NCBI GenBank assembly: GCA_040219935.1
Contig: JAVJUA010000070.1
Span: forward strand, 39,351 to 103,350
Reading direction: 5' to 3'
Source of the DNA: UBA7803 sp040219935
GTDB lineage: Bacteria > Pseudomonadota > Gammaproteobacteria > Pseudomonadales > Azotimanducaceae
Length of the DNA stretch: 64,000 nucleotides
How positions within the stretch are numbered: position 1 is the first letter of the stretch; every line of letters starts with the position of its first letter. The translations under genes were made by a program, and so were the position numbers. Under the pieces are notes generated by a model. That model ran no database searches, was not told the origin of the DNA, and saw only the letters and a list, made by a program, of their open reading frames with translations. This document shows, in pieces, positions 31,693-39,314 of this stretch.

Positions 31693-32643
31693 TCAGTGGC
31701 CGAGCACGAGCGAGGCGACGTTGTTACGGGTGTGGGGCTCGATGGGAACCGGCTCGTCATTGAACCGCAACGACGCACCCGGCGCGTAGCCCAGCAGCAC
31801 CCGGAATGGCCCCTGCCCCACCAGCGTGAGCTCGCTGCCGCCCCTGCTGAGGTTGCTGTAGAGGCGGCGCCCCTCCGAGTCGCGCACTTCGACCCAGCAG
31901 TCGTCGCTGAAGGCGAGCCCCAGCCGGTCGTCCCCGTCCGGCGTGATGCGCTGTCTAGCATCGCCAGCCATCAGCAGCGGCTCTGCCTCCAGCGCCGGCG
32001 CCGCCTCGGCTGCCACCTCGGAGACCGGCGGCTCGCCGGCAGGCAGCGTGCTGCCAATCGTCTGGCTGCCGCCGATGGTCTGCTCGTCAACGGCCAGCGC
32101 CTGGACAGCCTGCTCGGCTGCGAGCGGCACCGACCCAGCATCGGCAGGGGCGACCGGCACCCCGGCATCCACCGCGGCACGCGGGTCCAGGGCAGCCGGC
32201 GCCGTCGGGCCCTGCGACACCGCGGCAGGCGGCTGCGGGTCCGGCACGGGCCACAGCAGCAGCAGCGCGGCGATCAGCAATGCGGCCGCCGCGGCCCCGG
32301 CGCTGCCGAGCACCAGCACGGGCCGGCGCCGCACCCATTCCCGCAGCGGTGGCTCGGTGCGCGCGGGTACGGGGGCGACGTCGCCCGCCGCATAGGGACA
32401 GCCATCCAGCAGCGGTTCCGGATCGACGCGCAGCAGGCGCGCGTACGCTCGCAGGTAGCCACGGCTGAACACCGGGCCGGGCAGGCGGCCGTAGTCGTCG
32501 GCCTCGATGGCCTCGACCACACCCATGGTGAGGTTGAGCGTCTCCGACACCTCACGCACGGTCACACCCAACCGCTCACGCTCGGCGCGCAGCCGGGCGC
32601 CGGGTCCTGCGTTGCGGTCAGTCACCGTATCCCCAACATGCAC
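31693..32643 (-). CDS. rodZ: Cytoskeletal protein RodZ-like (HTH, DUF4115)
   Basis: Bitopic membrane protein of 316 aa. A cytoplasmic helix-turn-helix domain (about residues 10-85: GARLRAERERLGVTVREVSE, GYLRAYARLLRVDPEPLLDG) is followed by a basic juxtamembrane stretch, one membrane helix (LVLGSAGAAAAALLIAALLL) and a Pro/Ala-rich linker. The periplasmic DUF4115 beta-domain is at the end (DRLGLAFSDDCWVEVRDSEG). RodZ links MreB to the elongation machinery and affects rod shape. Start uncertain: GTG at 32643, or GTG at 32625 preceded by GGGGA. Confidence 0.9.
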   Translation of the reverse strand: MHVGDTVTDRNAGPGARLRAERERLGVTVREVSETLNLTMGVVEAIEADDYGRLPGPVFSRGYLRAYARLLRVDPEPLLDGCPYAAGDVAPVPARTEPPLREWVRRRPVLVLGSAGAAAAALLIAALLLLWPVPDPQPPAAVSQGPTAPAALDPRAAVDAGVPVAPADAGSVPLAAEQAVQALAVDEQTIGGSQTIGSTLPAGEPPVSEVAAEAAPALEAEPLLMAGDARQRITPDGDDRLGLAFSDDCWVEVRDSEGRRLYSNLSRGGSELTLVGQGPFRVLLGYAPGASLRFNDEPVPIEPHTRNNVASLVLGH

Positions 32644-32647
32644 GTGC

Positions 32648-33409
32648 TCACCGCTCGTTCAGGCAGTTGTTCGCTCTGGTGGAGTTGGGAAACAGATTGC
32701 GCAGCGCGATCTCGTGGCTGGCCACCTGATCGGCGTTGCCGCTGATGCGGGCCAGACGCAGCCCGAGGCACAGGCTGGTCGGCGTCTGTCGCGCTCCCAG
32801 TCGGTAGGTCTCGTAGTAGCGGCTGGCCGCGGCATAGTCACCGGCTTCGTAGCCGAGCTGCGCCAGCTCCAGGCTGCTGCGCGGCATCTGCGGATTGATC
32901 GACAACGCGCGCTCGAAAGCGTCGCGCGCCCGGTCATCGTTGCCGATGCGCAGCTCGGTCAGACCCAGGCTCTCGTAAGCGCGGGCCCGGTCCGGATAGG
33001 AAGGATCGCGAACCAGCATGCGCAGCGGGTCGACCGCGTCGCGATACCGTCCCTTGGCATAGAGAAAGGCGGCGTAGTTGTTCAAGGTCCTGGCGTGCCG
33101 CGGGTCGGCGCGCAGTGCGCGCCGATAGTATTGCTCCGCCAGCTCGTCCTCCTGCTGTCCCTGATAGGAGACCGCCATCAGGGCGAGGGCCTCGGCCGAG
33201 CGCGAATCGATGTCGAGGGCGCGGGCCAGGGGCTCTCGAGCCCTGCTCCACTCGCGCTGCTCGAGGTAGCCACGGGCCAGGTCGAGCTGGGCGCGAAGCT
33301 GCACGTCGGGCGCCGCCGGCTCCCGAACGCCGGTGGTCTCGGTCACGCAGCCGGCCAGCAGCGTTCCGGCCAGCAGCGCGGCGAGCCACGCCATACGTCT
33401 CGAAGTCAT
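32648..33409 (-). CDS. pilW: Type IV pilus biogenesis TPR lipoprotein PilF/PilW
   Basis: Pilotin-like lipoprotein that helps PilQ secretin reach the outer membrane, 253 aa. The signal peptide ends in a lipobox (AALLAGTLLAGC), followed by about six TPR repeats (LARGYLEQREWSRAREPLARAL, YYRRALRADPRHARTLNNYA, AFERALSINPQMP). The ATG overlaps the rlmN stop by 4 nt and GAGGAG precedes it. Position between rlmN and rodZ matches Pseudomonas pilF. It implies the organism makes type IV pili, although no other pil gene is in the window. Confidence 0.92.
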   Translation of the reverse strand: MTSRRMAWLAALLAGTLLAGCVTETTGVREPAAPDVQLRAQLDLARGYLEQREWSRAREPLARALDIDSRSAEALALMAVSYQGQQEDELAEQYYRRALRADPRHARTLNNYAAFLYAKGRYRDAVDPLRMLVRDPSYPDRARAYESLGLTELRIGNDDRARDAFERALSINPQMPRSSLELAQLGYEAGDYAAASRYYETYRLGARQTPTSLCLGLRLARISGNADQVASHEIALRNLFPNSTRANNCLNER

Positions 33410-34515
33410 GCCGTCTCCTCAGCCTTCAGGCGGGCGATGTAGCGGGCATGACGCCGGGTTCGATCCTCGACCTGGCCCACCAGCTGCCCGCAAGCGGCAT
33501 CGATGTCGTCACCGCGGGTCGTGCGCAGCATGGTGGCATACCCGGCGTTCATGAGACAGGTCTGGAAGGCGCGCACCGAGGCCATGTCGGGCCGTTCGTA
33601 GCCGGACGCGGGGAACGGGTTGAACGGTATCAGGTTGATCTTGCAGCGCACGTCGCGCAGCAGCTCGGCCAGCGCCCGGGCATGGGCGAGCGTGTCGTTG
33701 ACGCCCTTGAGCAGCGTGTACTCCATGGTCAGAGTTCGCCGCTCACCAAGCCCGCCCACGTAGTGCCGGCATGCGGCCAGCAGCTCGGCAATGGGGTACT
33801 TGCGATTGATGGGCACGAGCTCGTCGCGCAGCGCATCGTCGGGCGCATGCAGGGAGATGGCGAGGGACACGTCGGTCACCTCGGCGAGCCGGTAGATGCC
33901 CGGCACCACGCCCGCGGTGCTCACGGTGACCCGGCGCTTGGAGATGCCGAACGCCAGATCGTCCATCATCAGGTCGGTGGCCGCGACCACGTTGTCAAAG
34001 TTGAGCAGCGGCTCGCCCATGCCCATCAGCACCACGTTGGTCACGGCTTCACCACGCGCGCGCAGCTCGCGATCGGCCAGCCACACCTGGCCGATGATGT
34101 CGGCCGTGTCCAGGTTGCCGTTGAAGCCCTGCTTGCCGGTGGAGCAGAAGCTGCAGTTCAGCATGCAACCCACCTGTGAAGACACGCACAGCGTGTTGCG
34201 GCCGCGCTCGGGGATGAGCACCGTCTCCACGCAGTTGCCGTTGGCCACCCGCACCACCCATTTGATGGTGCCGTCCCGGGACTCCCGGCGCGTCACCACC
34301 TCGGGCGTGCCAAGACGTGCGATGCCGGCCAGCCAGTCGCGCTGGCGTATCGACAGGTCGGTCATGGCGTGAAAGTCGACGACCCCATGATGGTAGACCC
34401 ACTTCATGATCTGCCGGGCGCGGAACGCCTTCTCGCCCTCGGCGACGAAGAACTGCTCCATCTGCGGGCGCGACAGCGAGAACAGATTTACCGGGCCTGG
34501 GTCGGCCATGCTCAT
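33406..34515 (-). CDS. rlmN: Dual-specificity rRNA/tRNA m2A methyltransferase RlmN
   Basis: Radical-SAM enzyme making m2A2503 in 23S rRNA and m2A37 in some tRNAs, 369 aa. The [4Fe-4S] motif is Cys117-x3-Cys121-x2-Cys124 (GCMLNCSFCSTG). The methyl-carrying Cys region is TCLMNAGYATMLRTTRG near residue 340. The ATG at 34515 overlaps the ndk stop by one base (TGATG). Confidence 0.96.
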   Translation of the reverse strand: MSMADPGPVNLFSLSRPQMEQFFVAEGEKAFRARQIMKWVYHHGVVDFHAMTDLSIRQRDWLAGIARLGTPEVVTRRESRDGTIKWVVRVANGNCVETVLIPERGRNTLCVSSQVGCMLNCSFCSTGKQGFNGNLDTADIIGQVWLADRELRARGEAVTNVVLMGMGEPLLNFDNVVAATDLMMDDLAFGISKRRVTVSTAGVVPGIYRLAEVTDVSLAISLHAPDDALRDELVPINRKYPIAELLAACRHYVGGLGERRTLTMEYTLLKGVNDTLAHARALAELLRDVRCKINLIPFNPFPASGYERPDMASVRAFQTCLMNAGYATMLRTTRGDDIDAACGQLVGQVEDRTRRHARYIARLKAEETA

Positions 34516-34940
34516 CACCGTGGGCAGACGTCGCCGGGTTGGAAGAAGTAGGCAATCTCCCGCTCGGCGGAAGCCTCGGAGTCGGAGCCATGCACCGCAT
34601 TGGCTTCCACCGACTCGGCGAAGTCGGCGCGAATGGTGCCGGGTTCGGCGTTCTTCGGGTTGGTGGCGCCCATCAGCTTGCGGTTCCTGGCCACGGCGTC
34701 GTCACCTTCGAGCACCTGCACCACCACCGGACCGGAGGTCATGTAGGCCACCAGGTCGCCGTAGAAGGGCTTGCCTTCGTGTTCGGCATAGAAGCCGCCG
34801 GCCTGCTCCCGGGTCAGCCTGAGCATGCGGGCCGCCACCACGCGCAGCCCGTTCTTCTCGAACCGGGCGATGATCTCGCCGATCAGGTTCCTGGCCACCG
34901 CGTCCGGTTTGATGATCGAAAGGGTGCGCTGCACTGCCAT
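34515..34940 (-). CDS. ndk: Nucleoside diphosphate kinase
   Basis: Transfers gamma-phosphate between NTPs and NDPs, 141 aa, the usual bacterial length. The phosphate-accepting His117 lies in NAVHGSDS. It begins AVQRTLSIIKPDAVARNLIG. The ATG at 34940 has GGAG about 6 nt upstream. A strong -10 element lies about 118 nt upstream, in the gap after iscS. It heads ndk-rlmN-pilW-rodZ-hisS-yfgM-bamB-der, whose joins are all short or overlapping. Confidence 0.97.
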   Translation of the reverse strand: MAVQRTLSIIKPDAVARNLIGEIIARFEKNGLRVVAARMLRLTREQAGGFYAEHEGKPFYGDLVAYMTSGPVVVQVLEGDDAVARNRKLMGATNPKNAEPGTIRADFAESVEANAVHGSDSEASAEREIAYFFQPGDVCPR

Positions 34941-35057
34941 GTCTGTCTCCGAAGCTCCTGCACACGTCGAGGGAAGGCGCGCCGACTCCCATCCATTGTC
35001 TGAAAGGGCGTCTAGGTGATTGAAAAGTCTAGAGAACGCGCCGAATCGCGGCCGCGG

Positions 35058-35085
35058 ATTATACGCGTTTACGCCGCAGTTTAAA
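35058..35085 (-). promoter_or_regulatory. Probable ndk operon promoter
   Basis: Minus strand: a perfect -10 TATAAT (35058-35063) with a -35-like TTTAAA (35080-35085) 16 nt upstream that overlaps the iscS stop codon. The leader to ndk would be about 110 nt and has no long coding frame. It separates the iscRS unit from the ndk operon. Confidence 0.55.
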
Positions 35086-36268
35086 CGTCTTTCGGACCGC
35101 CGGCGGCGGCCCGGGCTGCTGGCGCACCGGAGCGCAGCCGTTCCGTCACCTCGGCCAGCCGGCGCCCGGCGTGGTCGACGTCGGCCTCGGTGGTGTAGCG
35201 CCCGACGGTGAGGCGCAGCGACGCGTGGGCCAGATCGTCCCGCAGGCCCAGGGCCCGCAGCACGTAGGACGGCTCGACGCTGGCGGAGGTGCAGGCCGAG
35301 CCGCTGGACACCGCCAGGTCGTCCAGCGCCAGCAGCAGCGTCTCGCCGTCGACGCCCTCGAAGGCGACGTTGACGATGCCGGGCAGACGCCGTTCGGCAT
35401 CCCCGTTGAGGCGCGTGCCGGGAATCTGCAGCAGGTGCGCGAGCAGGCGGTTGCGCAGGCCAACGATGCGGGCATTCTCCCGCGCCATGTCGCGGCCCAG
35501 GATGGCACAGGCCTCCCCCATGCCGACGATCTGGTGGGTGGCGAGCGTGCCGGAGCGCATGCCGCGCTCATGGCCACCGCCATGGATCTGGGCGGTCAGC
35601 CGGACCGGCGGGTCGCGGCGCACGTAGAGCGCGCCGATGCCCTTGGGCCCGTACATCTTGTGCGCCGACAGGGAGAGGAGATCTACGGGCATGCTGGTCA
35701 CGTCGAGCGCCAGCTTGCCGGCGCTCTGGGCGGCGTCACTGTGCATCAGCACGCCGGCCTCGCGACAGACCGCGCCGATGGCGGCGATGTCGTTGACCAC
35801 GCCGATCTCGTTGTTGGCGTGCATGATCGACACCAGCAGCGTGTCGTCGCGCAGCGCCGCACGAACCTGCTCCGGCTCGATCACGCCGCCGGCGCCGGGC
35901 ACGAGGTAGTCCACCTCGAACCCGCGACCCTCCAGATAGCGGCAGGTGTCGAGCACGGCCTTGTGCTCGATGGCGCTGGTGACGATGTGGCGCCGCCGGG
36001 CACCCTCGGCGACCCCCTTGATGGCGAGATTGTCAGACTCGGTGGCGCCCGAGGTCCAGACGATCTCGCGCGGGTCGGCGTGAATCAGGCCCGCCACCTG
36101 GGTGCGCGCCTCCTCCACCGCCTCTTCCGCCTGCCAGCCGTAATAGTGGGAGCGCGACGCCGGATTGCCGAAGTTGCCTTCCACCAGCAGGCAGCCGCTC
36201 ATCTTCTGGGCCACCCTCGGATCCACCGGCGTGGTCGCGGCGTAGTCGAGATAGATGGGCTTGCGCAT
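35081..36268 (-). CDS. iscS: Cysteine desulfurase IscS
   Basis: PLP enzyme that removes sulfur from cysteine for Fe-S clusters and tRNA thiolation, 395 aa. PLP-binding Lys204 lies in SAHKMYGPKGIGALY. The catalytic loop is SSGSACTSASVEPSYVLRALG with Cys326. It starts MRKPIYLDYAATTPVDPRVA, like IscS and unlike SufS. It follows the iscR stop with no gap. No iscU, iscA, hscB, hscA or fdx follows; the next gene is ndk. Confidence 0.95.
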   Translation of the reverse strand: MRKPIYLDYAATTPVDPRVAQKMSGCLLVEGNFGNPASRSHYYGWQAEEAVEEARTQVAGLIHADPREIVWTSGATESDNLAIKGVAEGARRRHIVTSAIEHKAVLDTCRYLEGRGFEVDYLVPGAGGVIEPEQVRAALRDDTLLVSIMHANNEIGVVNDIAAIGAVCREAGVLMHSDAAQSAGKLALDVTSMPVDLLSLSAHKMYGPKGIGALYVRRDPPVRLTAQIHGGGHERGMRSGTLATHQIVGMGEACAILGRDMARENARIVGLRNRLLAHLLQIPGTRLNGDAERRLPGIVNVAFEGVDGETLLLALDDLAVSSGSACTSASVEPSYVLRALGLRDDLAHASLRLTVGRYTTEADVDHAGRRLAEVTERLRSGAPAARAAAGGPKDV

Positions 36269-36727
36269 CTACAGCGTCCGTGCGGCGATGAGCTGGCGAT
36301 CCTGACGGCGTGCCACGTGCCTAACCTCGCGCTGCGCCACCAGCTGCGCGAGCGAAATGTCGGACAGAAACTCGTCGATACGATTGGACAGCGACGTCCA
36401 AAGATCGTGGGTCAGGCAGGTGACGCCATCCTGACAGTCGGCGGCCCCGTGGCAGCGGGTCGCGTCAACGCCCTCGCCCACGGCGGTGATGATGTGGGCC
36501 ACACTGATGCCGGCAAGCGGCAGTGCCAGCTCGTAGCCACCACCGGGACCGCGGACGCTGCGCAGCAGGCCGGCGCGCTTCAGCTTGCTGAAGAGCTGCT
36601 CGAGATAGGCGCTGGATATGCCCTGACGCTCCGCCACTTCCGCCACGCTCACCGGCCCGCGTTCATGATGCAGGGCGATGTCGAGCATCGCGGTAACCGC
36701 GTAACGGCCTTTCGTGGTGAGACGCAT
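36269..36727 (-). CDS. iscR: Rrf2-family Fe-S regulator IscR
   Basis: [2Fe-2S]-binding transcription factor, 152 aa. The winged helix is MRLTTKGRYAVTAMLDIALH with YLEQLFSKLKRAGLLRSVRGPGGGY. Cluster ligands Cys92, Cys98 and Cys104 (spacing C-x5-C-x5-C) and His107 sit at the same positions as in E. coli IscR, so cluster sensing should work. A near-consensus type 1 IscR site covers its own promoter. The -10 lies so close to the ATG that the transcript may be leaderless. Confidence 0.95.
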   Translation of the reverse strand: MRLTTKGRYAVTAMLDIALHHERGPVSVAEVAERQGISSAYLEQLFSKLKRAGLLRSVRGPGGGYELALPLAGISVAHIITAVGEGVDATRCHGAADCQDGVTCLTHDLWTSLSNRIDEFLSDISLAQLVAQREVRHVARRQDRQLIAARTL

Positions 36728-36734
36728 GCCCGGC

Positions 36735-36767
36735 AGTATGCAATACCCGACTAATTTGGTCCACTAT
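36735..36767 (-). promoter_or_regulatory. iscR promoter with type 1 IscR-binding site
   Basis: Minus strand: ATAGTGGACC then AAATT then AGTCGGGTAT (36743-36767) is a 25-bp palindromic match to the E. coli type 1 IscR site, differing at two positions from the consensus I recall. It overlaps a -35-like TGGACC (36758-36763). A -10-like CATACT (36735-36740) follows after 17 nt. The layout matches [2Fe-2S]-IscR autorepression. Confidence 0.75.
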
Positions 36768-36779
36768 TCGGCGGCCATG

Positions 36780-37505
36780 TCAGCGGGCGTCCGGCGCGAA
36801 CTGACGGAGGATGCCGCGCAGCATCTGCACCTCGGTGTCGTCCAGGCTGACCCGGGTGAACAGCCGGCGCAGCCGGGTCATGGTCTGCCCCGGGTTGCCG
36901 GGGTCGAGGAAGCCGCTGTGCACGAGCGCGCCCTCGAGGTGCTGCATCAGGCCCTCGAGCTGGGCCTGCGTCGCGGCCGGGCGGTCCCACTCCGGCTCCG
37001 GCATCACGCTCTCGCACTGCTTGAACAGCTCATAGCAGACCACCTGCACCGCCATGGCCAGATTGAGCGACGGATAGGCCGGATTGGCCGGAATCTGCAG
37101 ATGGCAGTGACAGCGCTGCAGCTCGTCGTTCGACAAGCCGTTGGTCTCACGGCCGAACAGCACGGCGATCTCCCGATCGGCCGGCTGCGCCAGCAGGTCG
37201 GCGGCCACCTCGGCGGCCGATTTCACGGGCCAGGGAATGCGCCGCGACCGGGTGCTGGTGCCGACTACCCAGTGGCAGTCGGCGATCGCCTGGTCGACGC
37301 TGTCGTAGACCGTCACCGCGTCCAGCACGTCCTGGGCGCCCGCGGCCCGCCACTCGGCCTGCGGATCCGGGAAGCGCTTCGGTCGCACCACCCCGAGACG
37401 CGACAGCCCCATGGTCTTCAGGGCCCGCGCAGCACCGCCGATGTTGCCGGGATGGCTGGGCTCAACCAGCACCACCCGGATTCGTTGCAGTCGTTCGATC
37501 GTCAC
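36780..37505 (-). CDS. trmJ: tRNA (cytidine/uridine-2'-O-)-methyltransferase TrmJ
   Basis: SPOUT (SpoU-type) methyltransferase that 2'-O-methylates position 32 of tRNAs, 241 aa. Motifs: VVLVEPSHPGNIGGAARALKTMGL, VLFGRETNGLSNDELQRC, and IPANPAYPSLNLAMAVQVVCYEL (SAM-binding knot). The start is a GTG with GGGAG about 7 nt upstream. In Pseudomonas cysE lies between trmJ and iscR; here the two are adjacent. It is divergent from suhB, as in many gammaproteobacteria. Confidence 0.95.
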   Translation of the reverse strand: MTIERLQRIRVVLVEPSHPGNIGGAARALKTMGLSRLGVVRPKRFPDPQAEWRAAGAQDVLDAVTVYDSVDQAIADCHWVVGTSTRSRRIPWPVKSAAEVAADLLAQPADREIAVLFGRETNGLSNDELQRCHCHLQIPANPAYPSLNLAMAVQVVCYELFKQCESVMPEPEWDRPAATQAQLEGLMQHLEGALVHSGFLDPGNPGQTMTRLRRLFTRVSLDDTEVQMLRGILRQFAPDAR

Positions 37506-37529
37506 CTGTCATCTCCCGGAACGTGCTGT

Positions 37530-37535
37530 TAGGAT
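37530..37535 (+). promoter_or_regulatory. Possible extended -10 of the suhB promoter
   Basis: TG-T-TAGGAT (extended -10, hexamer 37530-37535) lies about 32 nt upstream of the suhB ATG, in the short gap divergent from trmJ. No convincing -35. Weak evidence. Confidence 0.35.
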
Positions 37536-37567
37536 ACCGCGCCTTTGCGACCCGGGTCCGTTCCTGC

Positions 37568-38386
37568 ATGCAGCCCATGGCCAACATCGCGTTGCGCGCC
37601 GCTCGTCAGGCGGGGCAGATCATCCTGCGCGCCATGGACCGGCTGGAGAGCCTCGACGTTCAGGAAAAGGGCCGCAACGACTACGTCTCGAACGTCGATC
37701 GCGACGCCGAGAGCGCCATCATCGACGCTCTGCACCGCGCCTTTCCGGAGCACGGTATTCTCGGCGAGGAGCACGGCGCCGCCTACACCGGCAGCCGCTC
37801 GGGCAGCGACACCGAGTTCACCTGGATCGTCGACCCGCTGGACGGCACCACCAACTACCTGCAGGGCATTCCGCATTTCTGCGTATCCATCGCCCTGCAG
37901 AAGGGACGGCAGCTCGAGCACGGCGTGATCTTCGATCCGCTGCGCAATGAGGCGTTCGTCGCCAGCCGCGGCCACGGCGCCCAGCTCAACGACAAGCGCA
38001 TCCGGGTCAGCCGCACCACGCGCCTGGAGGACGCCGTGCTGGGCACGGGCATACCGCCGGGCGCCATCGCCGCCCATCTCGACGCGTACATGGACACCTT
38101 GAAAGATCTCACCCGCCTCTGCCGCGGCATCCGCCGCGCCGGGTCTGCGGCGCTCGATCTCGCCTACGTTGCGGCCGGACGCACCGACGGGTTCTGGGAG
38201 TTCGCGCTGTCGCCCTGGGACATCGCCGCTGGTGTGGTGCTGGTGCGCGAGGCCGGCGGCTTCGTCGGGGATCCGGCCGGCGGCGACACGTTCATGAAGA
38301 CCGGCAACGTGGTCGCTGCCAACACCAAGTGCTTCAAGCTGATGGTGCAGCAGCTACGGCCGCACCTGACCCCGGCGCTGCGCTGA
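37568..38386 (+). CDS. suhB: Inositol-1-monophosphatase family protein SuhB
   Basis: Mg2+-dependent phosphatase of the inositol monophosphatase superfamily, 272 aa. SuhB also works as an rRNA-transcription antitermination factor in E. coli. Metal and phosphate motifs: GILGEEHGA (Glu), WIVDPLDGTTNYLQGIP (the signature DPLDGT) and FWEFALSPWDIAAGVVLVREAGG. The ATG at 37568 gives the family N-terminus (MQPMANIALRAARQAG); a longer frame from 37523 is not supported. Convergent with secF, 10 nt apart, as in Pseudomonas gene order. Confidence 0.95.
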   Translation: MQPMANIALRAARQAGQIILRAMDRLESLDVQEKGRNDYVSNVDRDAESAIIDALHRAFPEHGILGEEHGAAYTGSRSGSDTEFTWIVDPLDGTTNYLQGIPHFCVSIALQKGRQLEHGVIFDPLRNEAFVASRGHGAQLNDKRIRVSRTTRLEDAVLGTGIPPGAIAAHLDAYMDTLKDLTRLCRGIRRAGSAALDLAYVAAGRTDGFWEFALSPWDIAAGVVLVREAGGFVGDPAGGDTFMKTGNVVAANTKCFKLMVQQLRPHLTPALR

Positions 38387-38396
38387 TCGGGCGCGC

Positions 38397-39314
38397 TCAG
38401 GGCGCCTGCGTCTCGCCTTCCTTCTCCGGCACCATCAGGTCTTCGCGGCTGATCTTCAGCAGCAGGATCATGTTGGCCGCCACGTAGATCGAGGAGTAGG
38501 TGCCCACGACGACGCCGATGGTCAGCGCCGTGGCGAAACCGCGAATCGTCTCGCCACCCGCCAGAATGAGCGCCACCAGCACCAGCAGCGTGGTCAACGA
38601 AGTCACCAGGGTGCGGCCGAACACCTCGTTCAGCGAGCGGTTGATGACCTCGACCGGGGTCGCCCGCCGCATGTTCCGGAAGTTCTCGCGGATGCGGTCG
38701 GACACGACGATGGTGTCGTTGAGCGAGTAGCCGATCACTGCCAGCACCGCGGCCAGCACGGCCAGATCGAACGTCCATTGAAACAGCGAGAAGCACCCCA
38801 CCACCACCAGCACGTCGTGAGCAAGGGCCACCACGGCCGCCACGGCGAACTGCTTGGTGAAGCGGAACAGGATGTAGACCATGATCACGCCCATGGCCGC
38901 CAGCAGGGCGAGACCGGCATCGTCACGCAGCTCTTCGCCGACCGCCGGACCCACGTAGTTCGACTGCTTCAGCACCACACCGGGCTCGAGCGACTGCAGC
39001 GAGCTGAAGATCGCATCGCCCATGCCGGCCTGATCCCGGTCCTGCTGCGACGGCATGCGCACCAGCAGGTCGCGGTCGCTGCCGAAGAACTGCACCACGC
39101 CGTTCTCGAAGCCTTCATCCTCCAGGTACCGGCGTACCGCCCCCGGATCCGCGGACTCGGGAAACTCCACCTCCACCAGGGTGCCGCCGGTGAAATCCAG
39201 GCCCAGATTGAGGCCCTGCACGAAGATGTCGGCCGTCGCCAGCACCACGAAGACGATGGACGCCACCGCCGCGATGCGGCGCTTGCCCATGAAGTCGATG
39301 TTGAAGACCTTCAT
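38397..39314 (-). CDS. secF: Protein translocase subunit SecF
   Basis: RND-like partner of SecD that uses the proton gradient to aid protein export, 305 aa. Six predicted membrane helices: first helix near residues 13-32, then a periplasmic domain that starts with DFTGGTLVEVEF, then five C-terminal helices with AVIGYSLNDTIVVSDRIREN and the typical RSLNEVFGRTLVTSLTTLLV. The start overlaps the secD stop by 4 nt (ATGA). Confidence 0.97.
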   Translation of the reverse strand: MKVFNIDFMGKRRIAAVASIVFVVLATADIFVQGLNLGLDFTGGTLVEVEFPESADPGAVRRYLEDEGFENGVVQFFGSDRDLLVRMPSQQDRDQAGMGDAIFSSLQSLEPGVVLKQSNYVGPAVGEELRDDAGLALLAAMGVIMVYILFRFTKQFAVAAVVALAHDVLVVVGCFSLFQWTFDLAVLAAVLAVIGYSLNDTIVVSDRIRENFRNMRRATPVEVINRSLNEVFGRTLVTSLTTLLVLVALILAGGETIRGFATALTIGVVVGTYSSIYVAANMILLLKISREDLMVPEKEGETQAP

